Positions 16,418 to 25,308 of a stretch of DNA of 46,990 nucleotides are shown here, one piece after another; positions within the stretch are counted from its first letter, which is position 1, and each line of letters opens with the position of its first letter. The notes below the pieces were generated by a model that was not told where the DNA came from, searched no databases, and saw only the letters and a program-made list of their open reading frames with translations. The position numbers were made by a program, and so were the translations under genes. This DNA comes from CAYVBE01 sp964448935 (GTDB lineage: Bacteria > Planctomycetota > Brocadiia > SM23-32). The stretch lies in contig CAYVBE010000011.1 in the NCBI GenBank assembly GCA_964448935.1, positions 1-46,990 on the forward strand. The letters run 5' to 3'.

Positions 16418-17653
16418 GTGTCACCGAAAAAGCGTGCCCAAAAACTGTCCCTGTACCCCACCTGCGTGCTGGCGGCGCTTGCTGCCCTCGCCCTTCTCTG
16501 CACGCCGGCACATGCCGGGGAGCCGCCCGAGTCGCATGAAGAGCGCCTCCGGAGGCTGGAGACGCTGCTGGAAGCCGAGCGGCAGCAGATCGCTGCTCTG
16601 AGGACGGAACTCCGCCGGACACAGGAGCGCCTGCAGGAGGATACCTCGGGCCACCCGCTGCCCGACTGGTTCGAGAATATCGCACTCAGCGGCGTGATCG
16701 AGGTTGAGGCCGGCTATGCAAGCGCCTCCTCCGACGCCTCCGACACCCCCGATGGGTCCGACCTGGCGTTGGCCACATTCGAACTCGGCGTGGCGGCCGA
16801 CATCACCGACTGGCTCCAGGGCGAGGCCGTGCTGCTCTGGGAGGAGGACGAGACCGAGTCGGTGGACCTTGACGTGGGCATCATACGCCTGGGTGGCACC
16901 GAGCGGTGGCCGGTTTACCTGGAGGCGGGCAAGATGTACCCGCCTTTCGGGCGGTTCGACTCCTTTTTCATCACAGACCCGGTGGTCCTCGAACTGGGTG
17001 AGATGCGCGAGACCGCCCTCACTGCCGGCGGCGTCCTCGGTCCCGTCGAGTTGAGCCTCTCGGTATTCAACGGCGAGGTGGAGGAAGCCGGCGACACGGA
17101 CGATCACCTGGAGAAGCTCGTCGCTGCAGCCGCCTTCGCCCGGGAGTCCGAAGACGGCGCACTTGCCTTCAATGCCGGGGTCGCATGGGTGAGTGATCTC
17201 ACCGAATCGGACGGCCTCCAGGAACTGGTCTCCGACGGTGCGGGCGCTGTGGAGGACTACGTGCCGGCCGTCAATTTCTGGGCCGGCCTGCGCTGGCGCC
17301 GTTTCAGCCTGGTTGCCGAGTATCTGGGCGCGCTGGATCACTTCGAACCGAATGAGTTGAGTCTCGACGGTGGAGGCACGCTGCTGGCAGAAGCGGCCGA
17401 ACCGAAGGCGTGGAATCTCGAAGCTGCCCTGGCAGTGTCTGAGAAACTCACTTTCGCCGCGAAATACGAGCGGGCGCGCGACGCCTTCTCGTGGCAACAC
17501 GAGCGACGCTGGGGTGGGTGCGCCAGCTATACGCTGTGCGAGACCGAGCAGACCTCTGCCACGCTATCGCTGGAGTATCTGCACGGCCGGTTCGACGATG
17601 TGGACGACAGCAGCGAGGACCTGGCCACCCTCCAACTGGGCATCGAATTCTGA
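16418..17653 (+). CDS. LbtU-like siderophore/iron outer-membrane porin
   Basis: The 411-residue protein starts at GTG 16418, with AAGGAG 8 nt upstream. It has a signal peptide ending in AHA (about residue 33), an N-terminal coiled coil (about 38-75, EERLRRLETLLEAERQQIAA) and a run of alternating amphipathic strands typical of a beta-barrel. The C-terminus ends in phenylalanine (LQLGIEF), the usual outer-membrane insertion signal. The coiled coil plus barrel matches the LbtU siderophore porin family, first described for Legionella legiobactin uptake. Its place at the end of the Feo operon suggests a role in passing iron or a ferric ligand across the outer membrane. The substrate is not known. 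Confidence 0.82.
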   Translation: MSPKKRAQKLSLYPTCVLAALAALALLCTPAHAGEPPESHEERLRRLETLLEAERQQIAALRTELRRTQERLQEDTSGHPLPDWFENIALSGVIEVEAGYASASSDASDTPDGSDLALATFELGVAADITDWLQGEAVLLWEEDETESVDLDVGIIRLGGTERWPVYLEAGKMYPPFGRFDSFFITDPVVLELGEMRETALTAGGVLGPVELSLSVFNGEVEEAGDTDDHLEKLVAAAAFARESEDGALAFNAGVAWVSDLTESDGLQELVSDGAGAVEDYVPAVNFWAGLRWRRFSLVAEYLGALDHFEPNELSLDGGGTLLAEAAEPKAWNLEAALAVSEKLTFAAKYERARDAFSWQHERRWGGCASYTLCETEQTSATLSLEYLHGRFDDVDDSSEDLATLQLGIEF

Positions 17654-17725
17654 CGGTAGGCGGTTGCTTTCATTCCCGGTCCCCAACGCCAGCACGCCGG
17701 CCGGACGGGGAAAGACGCTGCCGAA

Positions 17726-19171
17726 CTACCGCACGCGCTCCACGTCCTTCTGCAGGGCTCGGCCGAGTTTTTTCATCACCGAGCCGACGTGGCCGACGCA
17801 GAGCGACATGTGGTGCGGCACGCCGCGCATGGCCCAGTCGCGCAGGAATGACGCGATGTCGCGGCCGAAGTAGCCGCGGGTGATGGAGTTGCCTATCTGA
17901 GGCAGCGGGCCGGGGACGGATTGGCCCTCGGCGACGACGAATTTGAACGTGCCGTTGGCGTCCGAGCCCAGGGAGACCATGGTCATGTCGCCCTTGCGGA
18001 TGCTGAACTCCACGGACAGCCCGTGACCACGCTTGCCGTGATAGAGGCCCAGGCCGCGTATCACCGGCCGGGCGTCGGTGATGCGCAGGTCGTGCGGCCC
18101 GTCGTGGCCCACCATGACCTGGTCCTTCTCGAAGTCCGCCATGTTGAACTCGGCGAAGGAACCGCCCGCCCCGAGCGCGCTGGTGGTCTTCATGGCGATG
18201 CACGTCTTCATGTCGGCTTCCCCGGCCAGGGACAATCCCCGCCGCGTCAGCAGCGTGTTGCCGACGATCAGGTTCGAGCCCACGCGCTCGTAGACGTTGT
18301 TCAGCCCGGCGTAGTAGTAGGTCAGGCCGGCCAGGTTGTTCTCCTCGACCAGCCGGTCCAGTCCCACGGCGCACCTGGCCGCCCATTCGATGTCCTCCGG
18401 CCGGGCCGGTTTGGTGACCGGATCGGGAGAGTCGTCCAGGAACTCGAAGACCTCCCGCATCTCGGCGATCTTGGCCTTGACCTCGGCCCCCGTCGCGGAT
18501 TCTACGTACTCGACCAGCTCGCACATCTCCAGCATCTTCACGTAGATGCCGAACCGGCGCGTGATCGCCGTGGGGTCGAAGTTCATGTCCAACATGCCGT
18601 CGTAGGAGTGCCCCAGGTAGCCGATCACGCAGTCGCGGTAGCCGCGCAGAACGTTGGCCACGCGGCACCACTCGGCGATTTGCTCCTGCACTCTCGGGTC
18701 GCCCGAGACATCGCCGAAGATGACGTCGGCCGCTTCCTTGCCTGCCCTGAGCAGGGCGCTGTATGCCTCGGGCAACTGGCAGGCCGACCCCTTCCGGATG
18801 CCCGTGCCGGTCATGTATTCGTCAAGGTGGTCGAAATCCAGCGCTTCCTGGAACGTTACGATGACCACGGGCACGTTGAGGTGCTTGATGCCGGGCACCC
18901 AGCGGCCGGAGGCCACGTAGGAGTGCAGGTAGACGAAGAGCAGGTCAATGCCGCTCTCCTCGAAACGCCGGCCGGCCTCGAAGGAAAGCTCCACCGTGTC
19001 CACGAGGTCCGGCATCACCACGTCCACGCGGCTCTGCTCGACCACCTCCCGGAACCGCTTCGCGCCTTCGACGTGCGCCTCGCGGGTGCCGTCGAACTGG
19101 GTCCAGTATTCCTTGTGGCCGGCGTACATGATGCCAACAGTGGCCCTGCCGGCGGGGTTCAGGTCTTCCAT
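17726..19171 (-). CDS. L-arabinose/L-fucose isomerase family protein
   Basis: The 481-residue cytoplasmic protein aligns by motif with the AraA/FucI fold. Candidate metal and catalytic residues matching E. coli AraA are E318 (AGEADMKT), E341 (SFAEFNMADF), H356 (VGHDGPHD) and H453 or H454 (GVPHHMSLC). The N-terminal half carries the substrate-binding Rossmann-like subdomains. It would convert an aldose to a ketose. It is the last gene of the long operon, only 3 bp after a sulfatase, so the released monosaccharide is probably its substrate. L-fucose, L-arabinose or another deoxy- or pentose sugar cannot be told apart here. The start ATG has GGAG 7 nt upstream. Confidence 0.85.
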   Translation of the reverse strand: MEDLNPAGRATVGIMYAGHKEYWTQFDGTREAHVEGAKRFREVVEQSRVDVVMPDLVDTVELSFEAGRRFEESGIDLLFVYLHSYVASGRWVPGIKHLNVPVVIVTFQEALDFDHLDEYMTGTGIRKGSACQLPEAYSALLRAGKEAADVIFGDVSGDPRVQEQIAEWCRVANVLRGYRDCVIGYLGHSYDGMLDMNFDPTAITRRFGIYVKMLEMCELVEYVESATGAEVKAKIAEMREVFEFLDDSPDPVTKPARPEDIEWAARCAVGLDRLVEENNLAGLTYYYAGLNNVYERVGSNLIVGNTLLTRRGLSLAGEADMKTCIAMKTTSALGAGGSFAEFNMADFEKDQVMVGHDGPHDLRITDARPVIRGLGLYHGKRGHGLSVEFSIRKGDMTMVSLGSDANGTFKFVVAEGQSVPGPLPQIGNSITRGYFGRDIASFLRDWAMRGVPHHMSLCVGHVGSVMKKLGRALQKDVERVR

Positions 19172-19174
19172 GAT

Positions 19175-20656
19175 TTACTCCAGGGAACCGAGGATCGAGA
19201 GGGCGGCTTCATCGTCCGTCTCCCGCGCCCAAATCCGCAGGCGGTCCCGGTGCTCCGTCAGAACGTCGTGCAGTTCGGGGTCGTCGGCTCGGTTGTTCAT
19301 CTCGCCCGGGTCTTCTTGCAGGTCGAACAACTGCTCCTCGGTCCGGCCCGCCATGGAATATACGGTGTACTTGTAACGGTCGGTGCGCAGCATGCGCCCC
19401 TTGCGGTTGAAATCGGGCGCGCCGAGGGCGAGCTCGGTTACCACGAAATCGCGCCATTCGGGCTCTTCGCCATCGAAGACCGGCCGGAGGCTGTGCCCGC
19501 GGACGTCCTCAGGTGGCGTGACGTCGGCGTAGTCGCACATGGTGGGCAGGACGTCCACCAGGGAGACCAACCGATCGTCCACGGCGCCCTCCGGCACCTC
19601 TCCGGGGAAGCTGACGATGAGCGGCACCCGCGTAGGCTCCTCGTAGAGGACGCATTTGGCCACCCAGTGGTGGGCGGCACAGCCGTCGCCGTGGTCGCTG
19701 GTGAAGACGACCAGCGTGTTGTCCGCCCAGCCGCCTTCCTCCAGTGCGTCGAAGATCAGCCCCACGCAGCGGTCCACCTGCTGGGTCATGTGGTAGTAGG
19801 CGGCGATATAGGCGCGCCACTGGTCTTCGTCCCATCCCACCGTGCGCGGTATCTCCTGGTTGCCCGTGCCGGACTCGCGGATGAGGCCCAGATAGCCGGG
19901 TTCGTCGTCAGGGATGCCGAAGTTGTCGGGCAGGGGCGGGTAGCGGTGTATGTTGCGGTGCTCCCGCGGCTCCAGGGAGGTCCAGTGGCATATGTCGTGC
20001 GGGTTGTGCAGGCTGACGGTGTAGAGCCACGGCTGCCCGACCTTGTGCAGCTCCCAGCGGAGCATGAACTCCGCGTCCATGGTGAACAGGAAGTCCACCT
20101 GGTCGCCGAGCCCGTGCAGGCGGCGCATCTTGTCGTAAGGCGCCGGGATGTTGTCGAAGCCCGGTATGCCGTCCCGCTCCGCGACGTAGCTTTCGGGCAG
20201 GTGCCATTTGCCGGAGTAGGGCGTGACGTAGCCGGCGTCCCGGAATATCTGTCCCAGGTTGGGGATGTCGGGATCAATGCCGATGCCGTTGTAGATGACG
20301 CCCGTCTCGTGGGGCATGCGGCCGGTCATCAGGCTGCTGCGCGCCGGGCTGCAGGCCGGGTAGGTGGTGTAGGCGCGCGAGAAGCGCACGCCGCGCGCCG
20401 CCAGGGCGTCCATGTTCGGCGTGTCGCACCAGGCGTTGCCGGCGCAGCTCATGGCGTCGTGGGTCTGCTGGTCGGTGAAGACGAGCAGGATGTTGGGGCG
20501 CGGATCGTCGGCCCGTGCCTCGCGGGCGCGTTTCTCCTGTTGTTTCCAGGCGGCGCGCTCGGTGTCGGTCATCTCGTCCCGGTGCGGCCAGAGTTCGTAC
20601 CAGGGCTTGCGCCAGTGAATGTGCGGGTGATGGTGGTCGTGGCCTTCCTTGTGCAT
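19175..20656 (-). CDS. Type I (formylglycine) sulfatase, signal-less, His-rich N-terminus
   Basis: The 493-residue protein belongs to the alkaline-phosphatase-like sulfatases. The formylglycine motif is CSPAR at residue 102 (YPACSPARSSLMTGR). Other active-site elements are NILLVFTDQQ (metal Asp), GKWHLPESY (Lys and His) and VVFTSDHGDG (metal Asp-His). The catalytic Cys would need a formylglycine-generating enzyme encoded elsewhere. The N-terminus is unusual: MHKEGHDHHHPHIHW instead of a signal peptide, then a charged helix, suggesting a cytoplasmic enzyme or an added metal-binding tail. AAAGGAC lies 5 nt before the ATG. It follows the other sulfatase by 10 bp. Confidence 0.93.
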   Translation of the reverse strand: MHKEGHDHHHPHIHWRKPWYELWPHRDEMTDTERAAWKQQEKRAREARADDPRPNILLVFTDQQTHDAMSCAGNAWCDTPNMDALAARGVRFSRAYTTYPACSPARSSLMTGRMPHETGVIYNGIGIDPDIPNLGQIFRDAGYVTPYSGKWHLPESYVAERDGIPGFDNIPAPYDKMRRLHGLGDQVDFLFTMDAEFMLRWELHKVGQPWLYTVSLHNPHDICHWTSLEPREHRNIHRYPPLPDNFGIPDDEPGYLGLIRESGTGNQEIPRTVGWDEDQWRAYIAAYYHMTQQVDRCVGLIFDALEEGGWADNTLVVFTSDHGDGCAAHHWVAKCVLYEEPTRVPLIVSFPGEVPEGAVDDRLVSLVDVLPTMCDYADVTPPEDVRGHSLRPVFDGEEPEWRDFVVTELALGAPDFNRKGRMLRTDRYKYTVYSMAGRTEEQLFDLQEDPGEMNNRADDPELHDVLTEHRDRLRIWARETDDEAALSILGSLE

Positions 20657-20666
20657 CGCTGTCCTT

Positions 20667-22151
20667 TCAGTAGATGCCGATGCGCGGGGGCAGCGGGTCG
20701 GCGGTCCATGCCATGCGGTCGCAGAGCCGCTGCAGCATCTCGGTGCGCACTTCCGCGTAATCGGGATCGTTCCAGAGGTTAGTGTTCTCGCCGGGGTCGG
20801 CCTCCAGGTCGTAGAGTTCGCCGGTGCGGTGACCGTGAGCGGCGATAAGTTTGTAGCGTTCGGTCCTGACCATGGTCAGGAAGATTGGCTCCGGGTCGGG
20901 GTTGGAGTTGTAGTATTCGCAGTAGACGTCGTCACGGAACGTATCGGACTCCACCTCGCCGGTCAAGAGGGGCCAGAGCGATTTCGTCTGCATCCCGGGA
21001 TGGCGGGGCAGGCCGGCGGCGTCGAGGACGGTCGGCGCCAGGTCGCCCAGTTCCACCAGCGCCGGCACCCGCACGCCCTCCGGCAGGCGGCCCGGCCGGG
21101 AGACGATCAGCGGCACCCGGATTGCAGGATCGTAGAGGAACGGTCCCTTCCGGTAGAGCCCGTGGTCCCCCAGCATCTCGCCGTGATCACTGGTGAAGAT
21201 GACCAGCGTGTTCTCGCGCTGGCCGGTGCGCTCCAGGGCCTCCAGCACGCGGCCGACCTGGGCGTCTATGTGGTCGCACATGGCCCAGTAGGCGGCGCGG
21301 CACATGCGGTGCTCGTGCGGGTCACCGGCGTCCCGCTCGCCGGTGTAGGCGTAATGCGGCTTCTCATGGCGCTCCTGCTGCCAGGGCGGCTTATCCTCCA
21401 GTTCACCCTCCACGTAGTTCGGCAGCGGGATGCCGTCCAACCGGTCCAGGTAGGGCGCCAGGTAGTCCTCCGGCGGGTCGAAGGGAAAGTGCGGGTCGAA
21501 GCAGTTCAGCGAGAAGAGCCACGGGTGGCCGTAGCCCTCGTATGCCTCGATGAAGTGCTCCGCCTCTTCCGCGCACCATGTGACCTCGTGCAGCTCGGAG
21601 GGCATCCCCTTCAGCACGACGTCGCTGTCCTTGCGGTCGTGCTGCTCGATGGAGGCACCTTTCTTCTGTACCCATCGGCTGTATGCGCTGGAGCGGAACT
21701 TCGGGCTCGGCCCGTGGCTCCAGTGGAACTCCTGGTAGCCGTCGTCAATGCGCCGCTCCGTGCCCTGTACCACGCGCTCCGCGTCGGGCAATTCCCACCA
21801 CTCGTCGCCGAGCGTGAAGCGCCGGTTGCAGGCGCTCAGGTGCAGCTTGCCCGACAGGCCGCAGATGTACTCGTGGTCGGCCAGGATACGCGTCACCAGC
21901 ACCTCGCCCTCGGGGATGCACTGGCCGTTCTGGCGCAGCTTGTTCGTCACCGGGTATCGGCCGGTCAGGAAGCAGCTGCGGCTGGGCGTGCAGAGTGGGT
22001 TCTGGGCGTAGCAGTTCTCGAAAAGCGCCCCTTCGGACGCCAGGCGGTCAATGTTCGGGGTGCGGACGAACTCGTTGCCGTAACACCCCAGCGTGTCCCA
22101 GCGTTGCGAGTCGGTGCAGATCCACAGAACGTTGGGCTGTCGGTCAGTCAT
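20667..22151 (-). CDS. Type I (formylglycine) sulfatase, signal-less
   Basis: The 494-residue sulfatase carries the maturation motif CTPSR at residue 54 (NPLCTPSRSCFLTGR). NVLWICTDSQRWDTLG supplies the first metal-binding Asp, SGKLHL the Lys/His pair and FTSDHGEMLGDHG the second metal site. There is no signal peptide, so desulfation is probably cytoplasmic, acting on imported oligosaccharides. It differs clearly from the neighbouring sulfatase, so the two probably remove sulfate from different positions or sugars. The gene overlaps the upstream toroid gene by 8 bp, with GGGAGTGGAAG before its ATG. Confidence 0.93.
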   Translation of the reverse strand: MTDRQPNVLWICTDSQRWDTLGCYGNEFVRTPNIDRLASEGALFENCYAQNPLCTPSRSCFLTGRYPVTNKLRQNGQCIPEGEVLVTRILADHEYICGLSGKLHLSACNRRFTLGDEWWELPDAERVVQGTERRIDDGYQEFHWSHGPSPKFRSSAYSRWVQKKGASIEQHDRKDSDVVLKGMPSELHEVTWCAEEAEHFIEAYEGYGHPWLFSLNCFDPHFPFDPPEDYLAPYLDRLDGIPLPNYVEGELEDKPPWQQERHEKPHYAYTGERDAGDPHEHRMCRAAYWAMCDHIDAQVGRVLEALERTGQRENTLVIFTSDHGEMLGDHGLYRKGPFLYDPAIRVPLIVSRPGRLPEGVRVPALVELGDLAPTVLDAAGLPRHPGMQTKSLWPLLTGEVESDTFRDDVYCEYYNSNPDPEPIFLTMVRTERYKLIAAHGHRTGELYDLEADPGENTNLWNDPDYAEVRTEMLQRLCDRMAWTADPLPPRIGIY

Positions 22152-24237
22152 CTTCCACTCCCTCCACGAGCATGGCGGCCAGGTGGGCGGCGTCTATGCG
22201 CAGGCCCAGCCCCCCGAACATGTCGTCCACCGGGTCGTGCACGTCGGCCAGCGCCATGTCGGCCGCTCCCGCCGCGACCTCCTCACTGGTATCCTCGCAC
22301 TTCAGCATCCACTCCTCGTCATTCGAGTCTATCACCCAGCGCAGGCCGGCCGCGAGGGCGCCGCGTCGGTAAGTGGCCCAGTCGAGTTCGGGGTCGAGTT
22401 CTGTACAGTCGAGTCCAAGCTGCAACGCCAGGTCGAAGAAGAGCAGTATCTGCCAGAGCACGCAGCGGTCGGTCCAGGCCATGTAGTGCCAGCCCGTGGT
22501 GCCCCAGAGCGGTTTGGTGTCGTAGAGGAGTCGCGTCCCCTTCGGCTCCCAGAGGTAGGTGAAGGGCAGCAGGGCGCGCAGGAAATGCCGGGCGCGCCGG
22601 AGGTAGGACTCCTCGCCGAACGCCTTCCAGCCCATGCAGTATGCGAGGCAGGCGTGCGCGGCGGTCAGCAGGTTGGGGGCATGCAGGGGCGTCTCCCACC
22701 AGTCGCCGCCCTCGGGTCGGTCCCACTGAGCGGCGAAGTCGAGGGTCGTGCGCGTTGCGTTGACGAACCGTCCCTCGCCGAGGGCCTCGCCGATGGAGAT
22801 CAGCGCGCCGGCTGCCGTGACGCAGAGGTCGAGGGCCGAGTCCCCGGGCAGCCCGAGGGGGCGCCAGCGGTCGGCCATGCGCAGGTGGTTGGTCTGGTGC
22901 AGGCCCTGAGGGTCGAAGGGGAACTCGCCCCCGGATGTCTGGCGTTCCAGCATGAACTCGCCCATCTCGCGCAGTTCGTCGTCGGTGTACCAGCGCATCA
23001 GTTCCAGCACGCCGGGGACGCGCTCGGAGCGGTCCGGCCGCTCGATGAAGGCCCCCTGGGCGCGGCACCACTCCACCTTGGCCCGCAGGGCTTCGGCCAC
23101 CTCCCGGTTCTTCCCGTTCTCGATATACCAGTCAACAAAGCGCGGGTACATGTAGGGTTTGCGCTGAGGCCTGGGAATGCAGGACTTCGCCAGCACCCAG
23201 TTGCGCACCCGGCCGCTGCCGTACGTCCAGCCCTTGCCCTCTTCCCAAAGGTTGGAATTGAAGGCGCGGGCGAGGCGTTCAATGGCCTCGGCCCACGGCC
23301 AGCGCGGCGCCCCGGGCTCGGGCATTCCGTGCTGCCCCACCCATGCGGTCACCGCGTCGAGGGCCCGGCCTTCATGCACACCTATCTCCGCGTCCATGGT
23401 CAGCGTTTGGCGCGCCAGCAGCATGGGGGGCTCCGCCCGGAGGGCGTTCTCGGCGAGGCCCCCGCCGCAGGTGGGCAGCATCAGACCCATCAGGTGTTCG
23501 GGGCGGCGGTCAACGAAATTCGGCGAGGCGAAGACGGGTTGCAGTTCACGCAGCCGGCTGAGCGTGCCAACGTTGCTCTGTTGCGGGGGCCAGGAGAGGG
23601 CCACGGTCAGCCCGTCCTGGCTCACGGCCATCGTGGGGATCGTCACCTTGTGGGGGTGCGGGGCCAGGCGCAGGGCATTGCAGTGGCAGTGGAAGTCGGT
23701 GCCACTGGACCACTCCCGGCCGATCAGCCACTCGAGGCCGGGGAAGATGGCGTCTGTGCGCTCGCTGCCCGCGCCGTAAGCGCCGATCCGCAGCCAGGGA
23801 CCGCGCAAGTAGCGGTAGTCGAGGCGGAAGTTCGGCTTCACCTCCAGGCGGTAGCGGAGCGAAGGTTCATCGTCGGACAGGCTCAGACAGACCCGCCCCT
23901 CCAGCGCTTGAGCGCCGCCCCAGACCCAGCATGCCTCCTCGGGAGTCTGCAGGCCCACCTCGAACTGCAGCTCCCGCCCGTCTTCCGTTTCCATGAGTTC
24001 GTAGTCTTCCGCCTCCAGCCGCAGGGGATGGACATGGCCGACCACGTCCGCCTCGCCCAGATGTTCCAAGATGCCCAGGTAGCGCCGCTGTTTGCCATCG
24101 GCTGCGGGGCCATAAAGCTCTCCCCAGCCCCAGCCTCCCTGCCGCCGGTAGAGAACCAGTCGCAGGTGCGGGTTCTCCAGAACGACCGACTCTCCGCTCC
24201 AGAGCGCGTCACAATGTCTCGGTTCGGAAACGTCCAT
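22144..24237 (-). CDS. Alpha/alpha-toroid glycosidase-like protein of unknown family
   Basis: The 697-residue protein has no signal peptide. The first 300 residues look like a beta-sandwich (LRLVLYRRQGGWGWGELYG; many short strands). Residues about 310-620 show paired helices typical of a six-hairpin toroid, with aromatic-rich segments (RWPWAEAIERLARAF, YMYPRFVDWYIENG, PLWGTTGWHYMAWTDR). A hydrolase or lyase acting on an oligosaccharide is likely, but neither family nor active site can be assigned. AGGAGG lies 6 nt before the ATG. It sits between the URO-D-family gene (12 bp) and the sulfatase (8-bp overlap), so it probably acts on the same substrate as the sulfatases. Confidence 0.65.
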   Translation of the reverse strand: MDVSEPRHCDALWSGESVVLENPHLRLVLYRRQGGWGWGELYGPAADGKQRRYLGILEHLGEADVVGHVHPLRLEAEDYELMETEDGRELQFEVGLQTPEEACWVWGGAQALEGRVCLSLSDDEPSLRYRLEVKPNFRLDYRYLRGPWLRIGAYGAGSERTDAIFPGLEWLIGREWSSGTDFHCHCNALRLAPHPHKVTIPTMAVSQDGLTVALSWPPQQSNVGTLSRLRELQPVFASPNFVDRRPEHLMGLMLPTCGGGLAENALRAEPPMLLARQTLTMDAEIGVHEGRALDAVTAWVGQHGMPEPGAPRWPWAEAIERLARAFNSNLWEEGKGWTYGSGRVRNWVLAKSCIPRPQRKPYMYPRFVDWYIENGKNREVAEALRAKVEWCRAQGAFIERPDRSERVPGVLELMRWYTDDELREMGEFMLERQTSGGEFPFDPQGLHQTNHLRMADRWRPLGLPGDSALDLCVTAAGALISIGEALGEGRFVNATRTTLDFAAQWDRPEGGDWWETPLHAPNLLTAAHACLAYCMGWKAFGEESYLRRARHFLRALLPFTYLWEPKGTRLLYDTKPLWGTTGWHYMAWTDRCVLWQILLFFDLALQLGLDCTELDPELDWATYRRGALAAGLRWVIDSNDEEWMLKCEDTSEEVAAGAADMALADVHDPVDDMFGGLGLRIDAAHLAAMLVEGVEDD

Positions 24238-24249
24238 GTGTGCCTCCTG

Positions 24250-25281
24250 TCATGGTTGCGCCGCGGCCTCGGTATACTCCTTCAGCAGACGCAGGTAAAC
24301 GTGGTACTCTTCCAGCGACACGCCCGGGGGCGTCTGGTGGTCCACACTCGGGATGAAGCCGCCGCCGCGCATCAGCGGCATCAGGCGCTCGAACTCCGCC
24401 CGCATGGCGTCCTCACCCTCCGTCATCGTCATCTTGTCGAAATGCCCGATCATGAGAAAATCCGGGTGATCCGCCCGGATCGCCGCCGCGTCCACCCCGG
24501 CCTGGCGCTCGAGCGGCAGCACGCCTTCGACGCCGACGTCCTCGAGCCAGGGTACCAGCTCGGTCACGTCTCCGTCGGTGTCCACGAACACGCGCATCCC
24601 CATCTCCCTCATCACCGGCACCACACGGCGGTAATAGGGCGCCAGGAATTCGTCGAACAGTTCCCTGGACAGCATCGGCCCGTGATTGTAGCTCATATCC
24701 TCGCCGATCGTGGCGAACACCGGTTCGGCCACTTCGCGCGTGTTCCGCAGGATTTCCACGGTGTGCTCGGCCACGTCGCGGTTCATCCGGTGCATCAGCT
24801 CCGGATGGTCGTAGAAGGCAAGGAAATGCCCGTGTATCCCGAAGAGCCGCCGTGGCCACCCGAAGAACCCGGGCAGCGTGATCCAGAGAAGCACCTCGTT
24901 GCGTTCCTGTTGCCGCTGGTAACGGGCCAGCCGTTCCCAGGTCCACTCATACCAGTCCATCGGCGGGTAGAGAGCGGGCTGCAGGGATTCGTAGCCAGCC
25001 CCGTCCTTCAGGAGCCCCGCCCCGTGGGAGGGCGGCGCCGGCATCTTTTCGTTCCAGGGACGGAACCAGTGCTGCTGGTAGACATCGAGCCCGAAACCGC
25101 GCGTGATCTCGGGCACGAGTTTCCGTCTGTTCTCCCAGCCCTCATACGGCTTCGACAGCGACAGGCCCTCTTCGGTCCAGCGGGCGATGGTCTCGTGCCA
25201 CCACGTGGCCCACTCGACGCGCGGCAGCCGGTCCACCGGCTGGAAGTCCATGACGGCTCGAAATCTCTCGACATGATTCAT
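24250..25281 (-). CDS. Uroporphyrinogen decarboxylase (URO-D) superfamily protein
   Basis: The 343-residue protein has the URO-D/MtaA-type TIM barrel: N-terminal ERFRAVMDFQPVDRLPRVEW, GEDMSYNHGPMLS (193-205), and the C-terminal SVDHQTPPGVSLEEYHVYL (312-330). True HemE residues are not evident, and the Zn-binding H-x-C of corrinoid methyltransferases such as MtaA is replaced by DTDGD (234-238). It is therefore neither a clear heme enzyme nor a clear Zn methyltransferase. Environmental polysaccharide degraders carry many such proteins next to glycan genes, function unknown; removal of methyl groups from sugars is one possibility. It lies 27 bp after the ThuA-enolase gene. Confidence 0.85.
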   Translation of the reverse strand: MNHVERFRAVMDFQPVDRLPRVEWATWWHETIARWTEEGLSLSKPYEGWENRRKLVPEITRGFGLDVYQQHWFRPWNEKMPAPPSHGAGLLKDGAGYESLQPALYPPMDWYEWTWERLARYQRQQERNEVLLWITLPGFFGWPRRLFGIHGHFLAFYDHPELMHRMNRDVAEHTVEILRNTREVAEPVFATIGEDMSYNHGPMLSRELFDEFLAPYYRRVVPVMREMGMRVFVDTDGDVTELVPWLEDVGVEGVLPLERQAGVDAAAIRADHPDFLMIGHFDKMTMTEGEDAMRAEFERLMPLMRGGGFIPSVDHQTPPGVSLEEYHVYLRLLKEYTEAAAQP

Positions 25282-25308
25282 AGGGGCAGTAGTCCCTTCG
25301 GTCGCCGA

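Noticed and set aside
16164..16418. An 84-codon open frame between the Cys-rich gene and the porin
   Set aside because: It overlaps the Cys-rich gene in another frame, has no ribosome-binding site and shows no recognisable feature.
17654..17725. Rho-independent terminator between the convergent porin and isomerase genes
   Set aside because: The GC-rich stretch has no clean stem followed by a U-tract on either strand.
17921..20782. A 953-codon open frame on the plus strand
   Set aside because: Antisense to the isomerase and sulfatase genes, which carry clear catalytic motifs.
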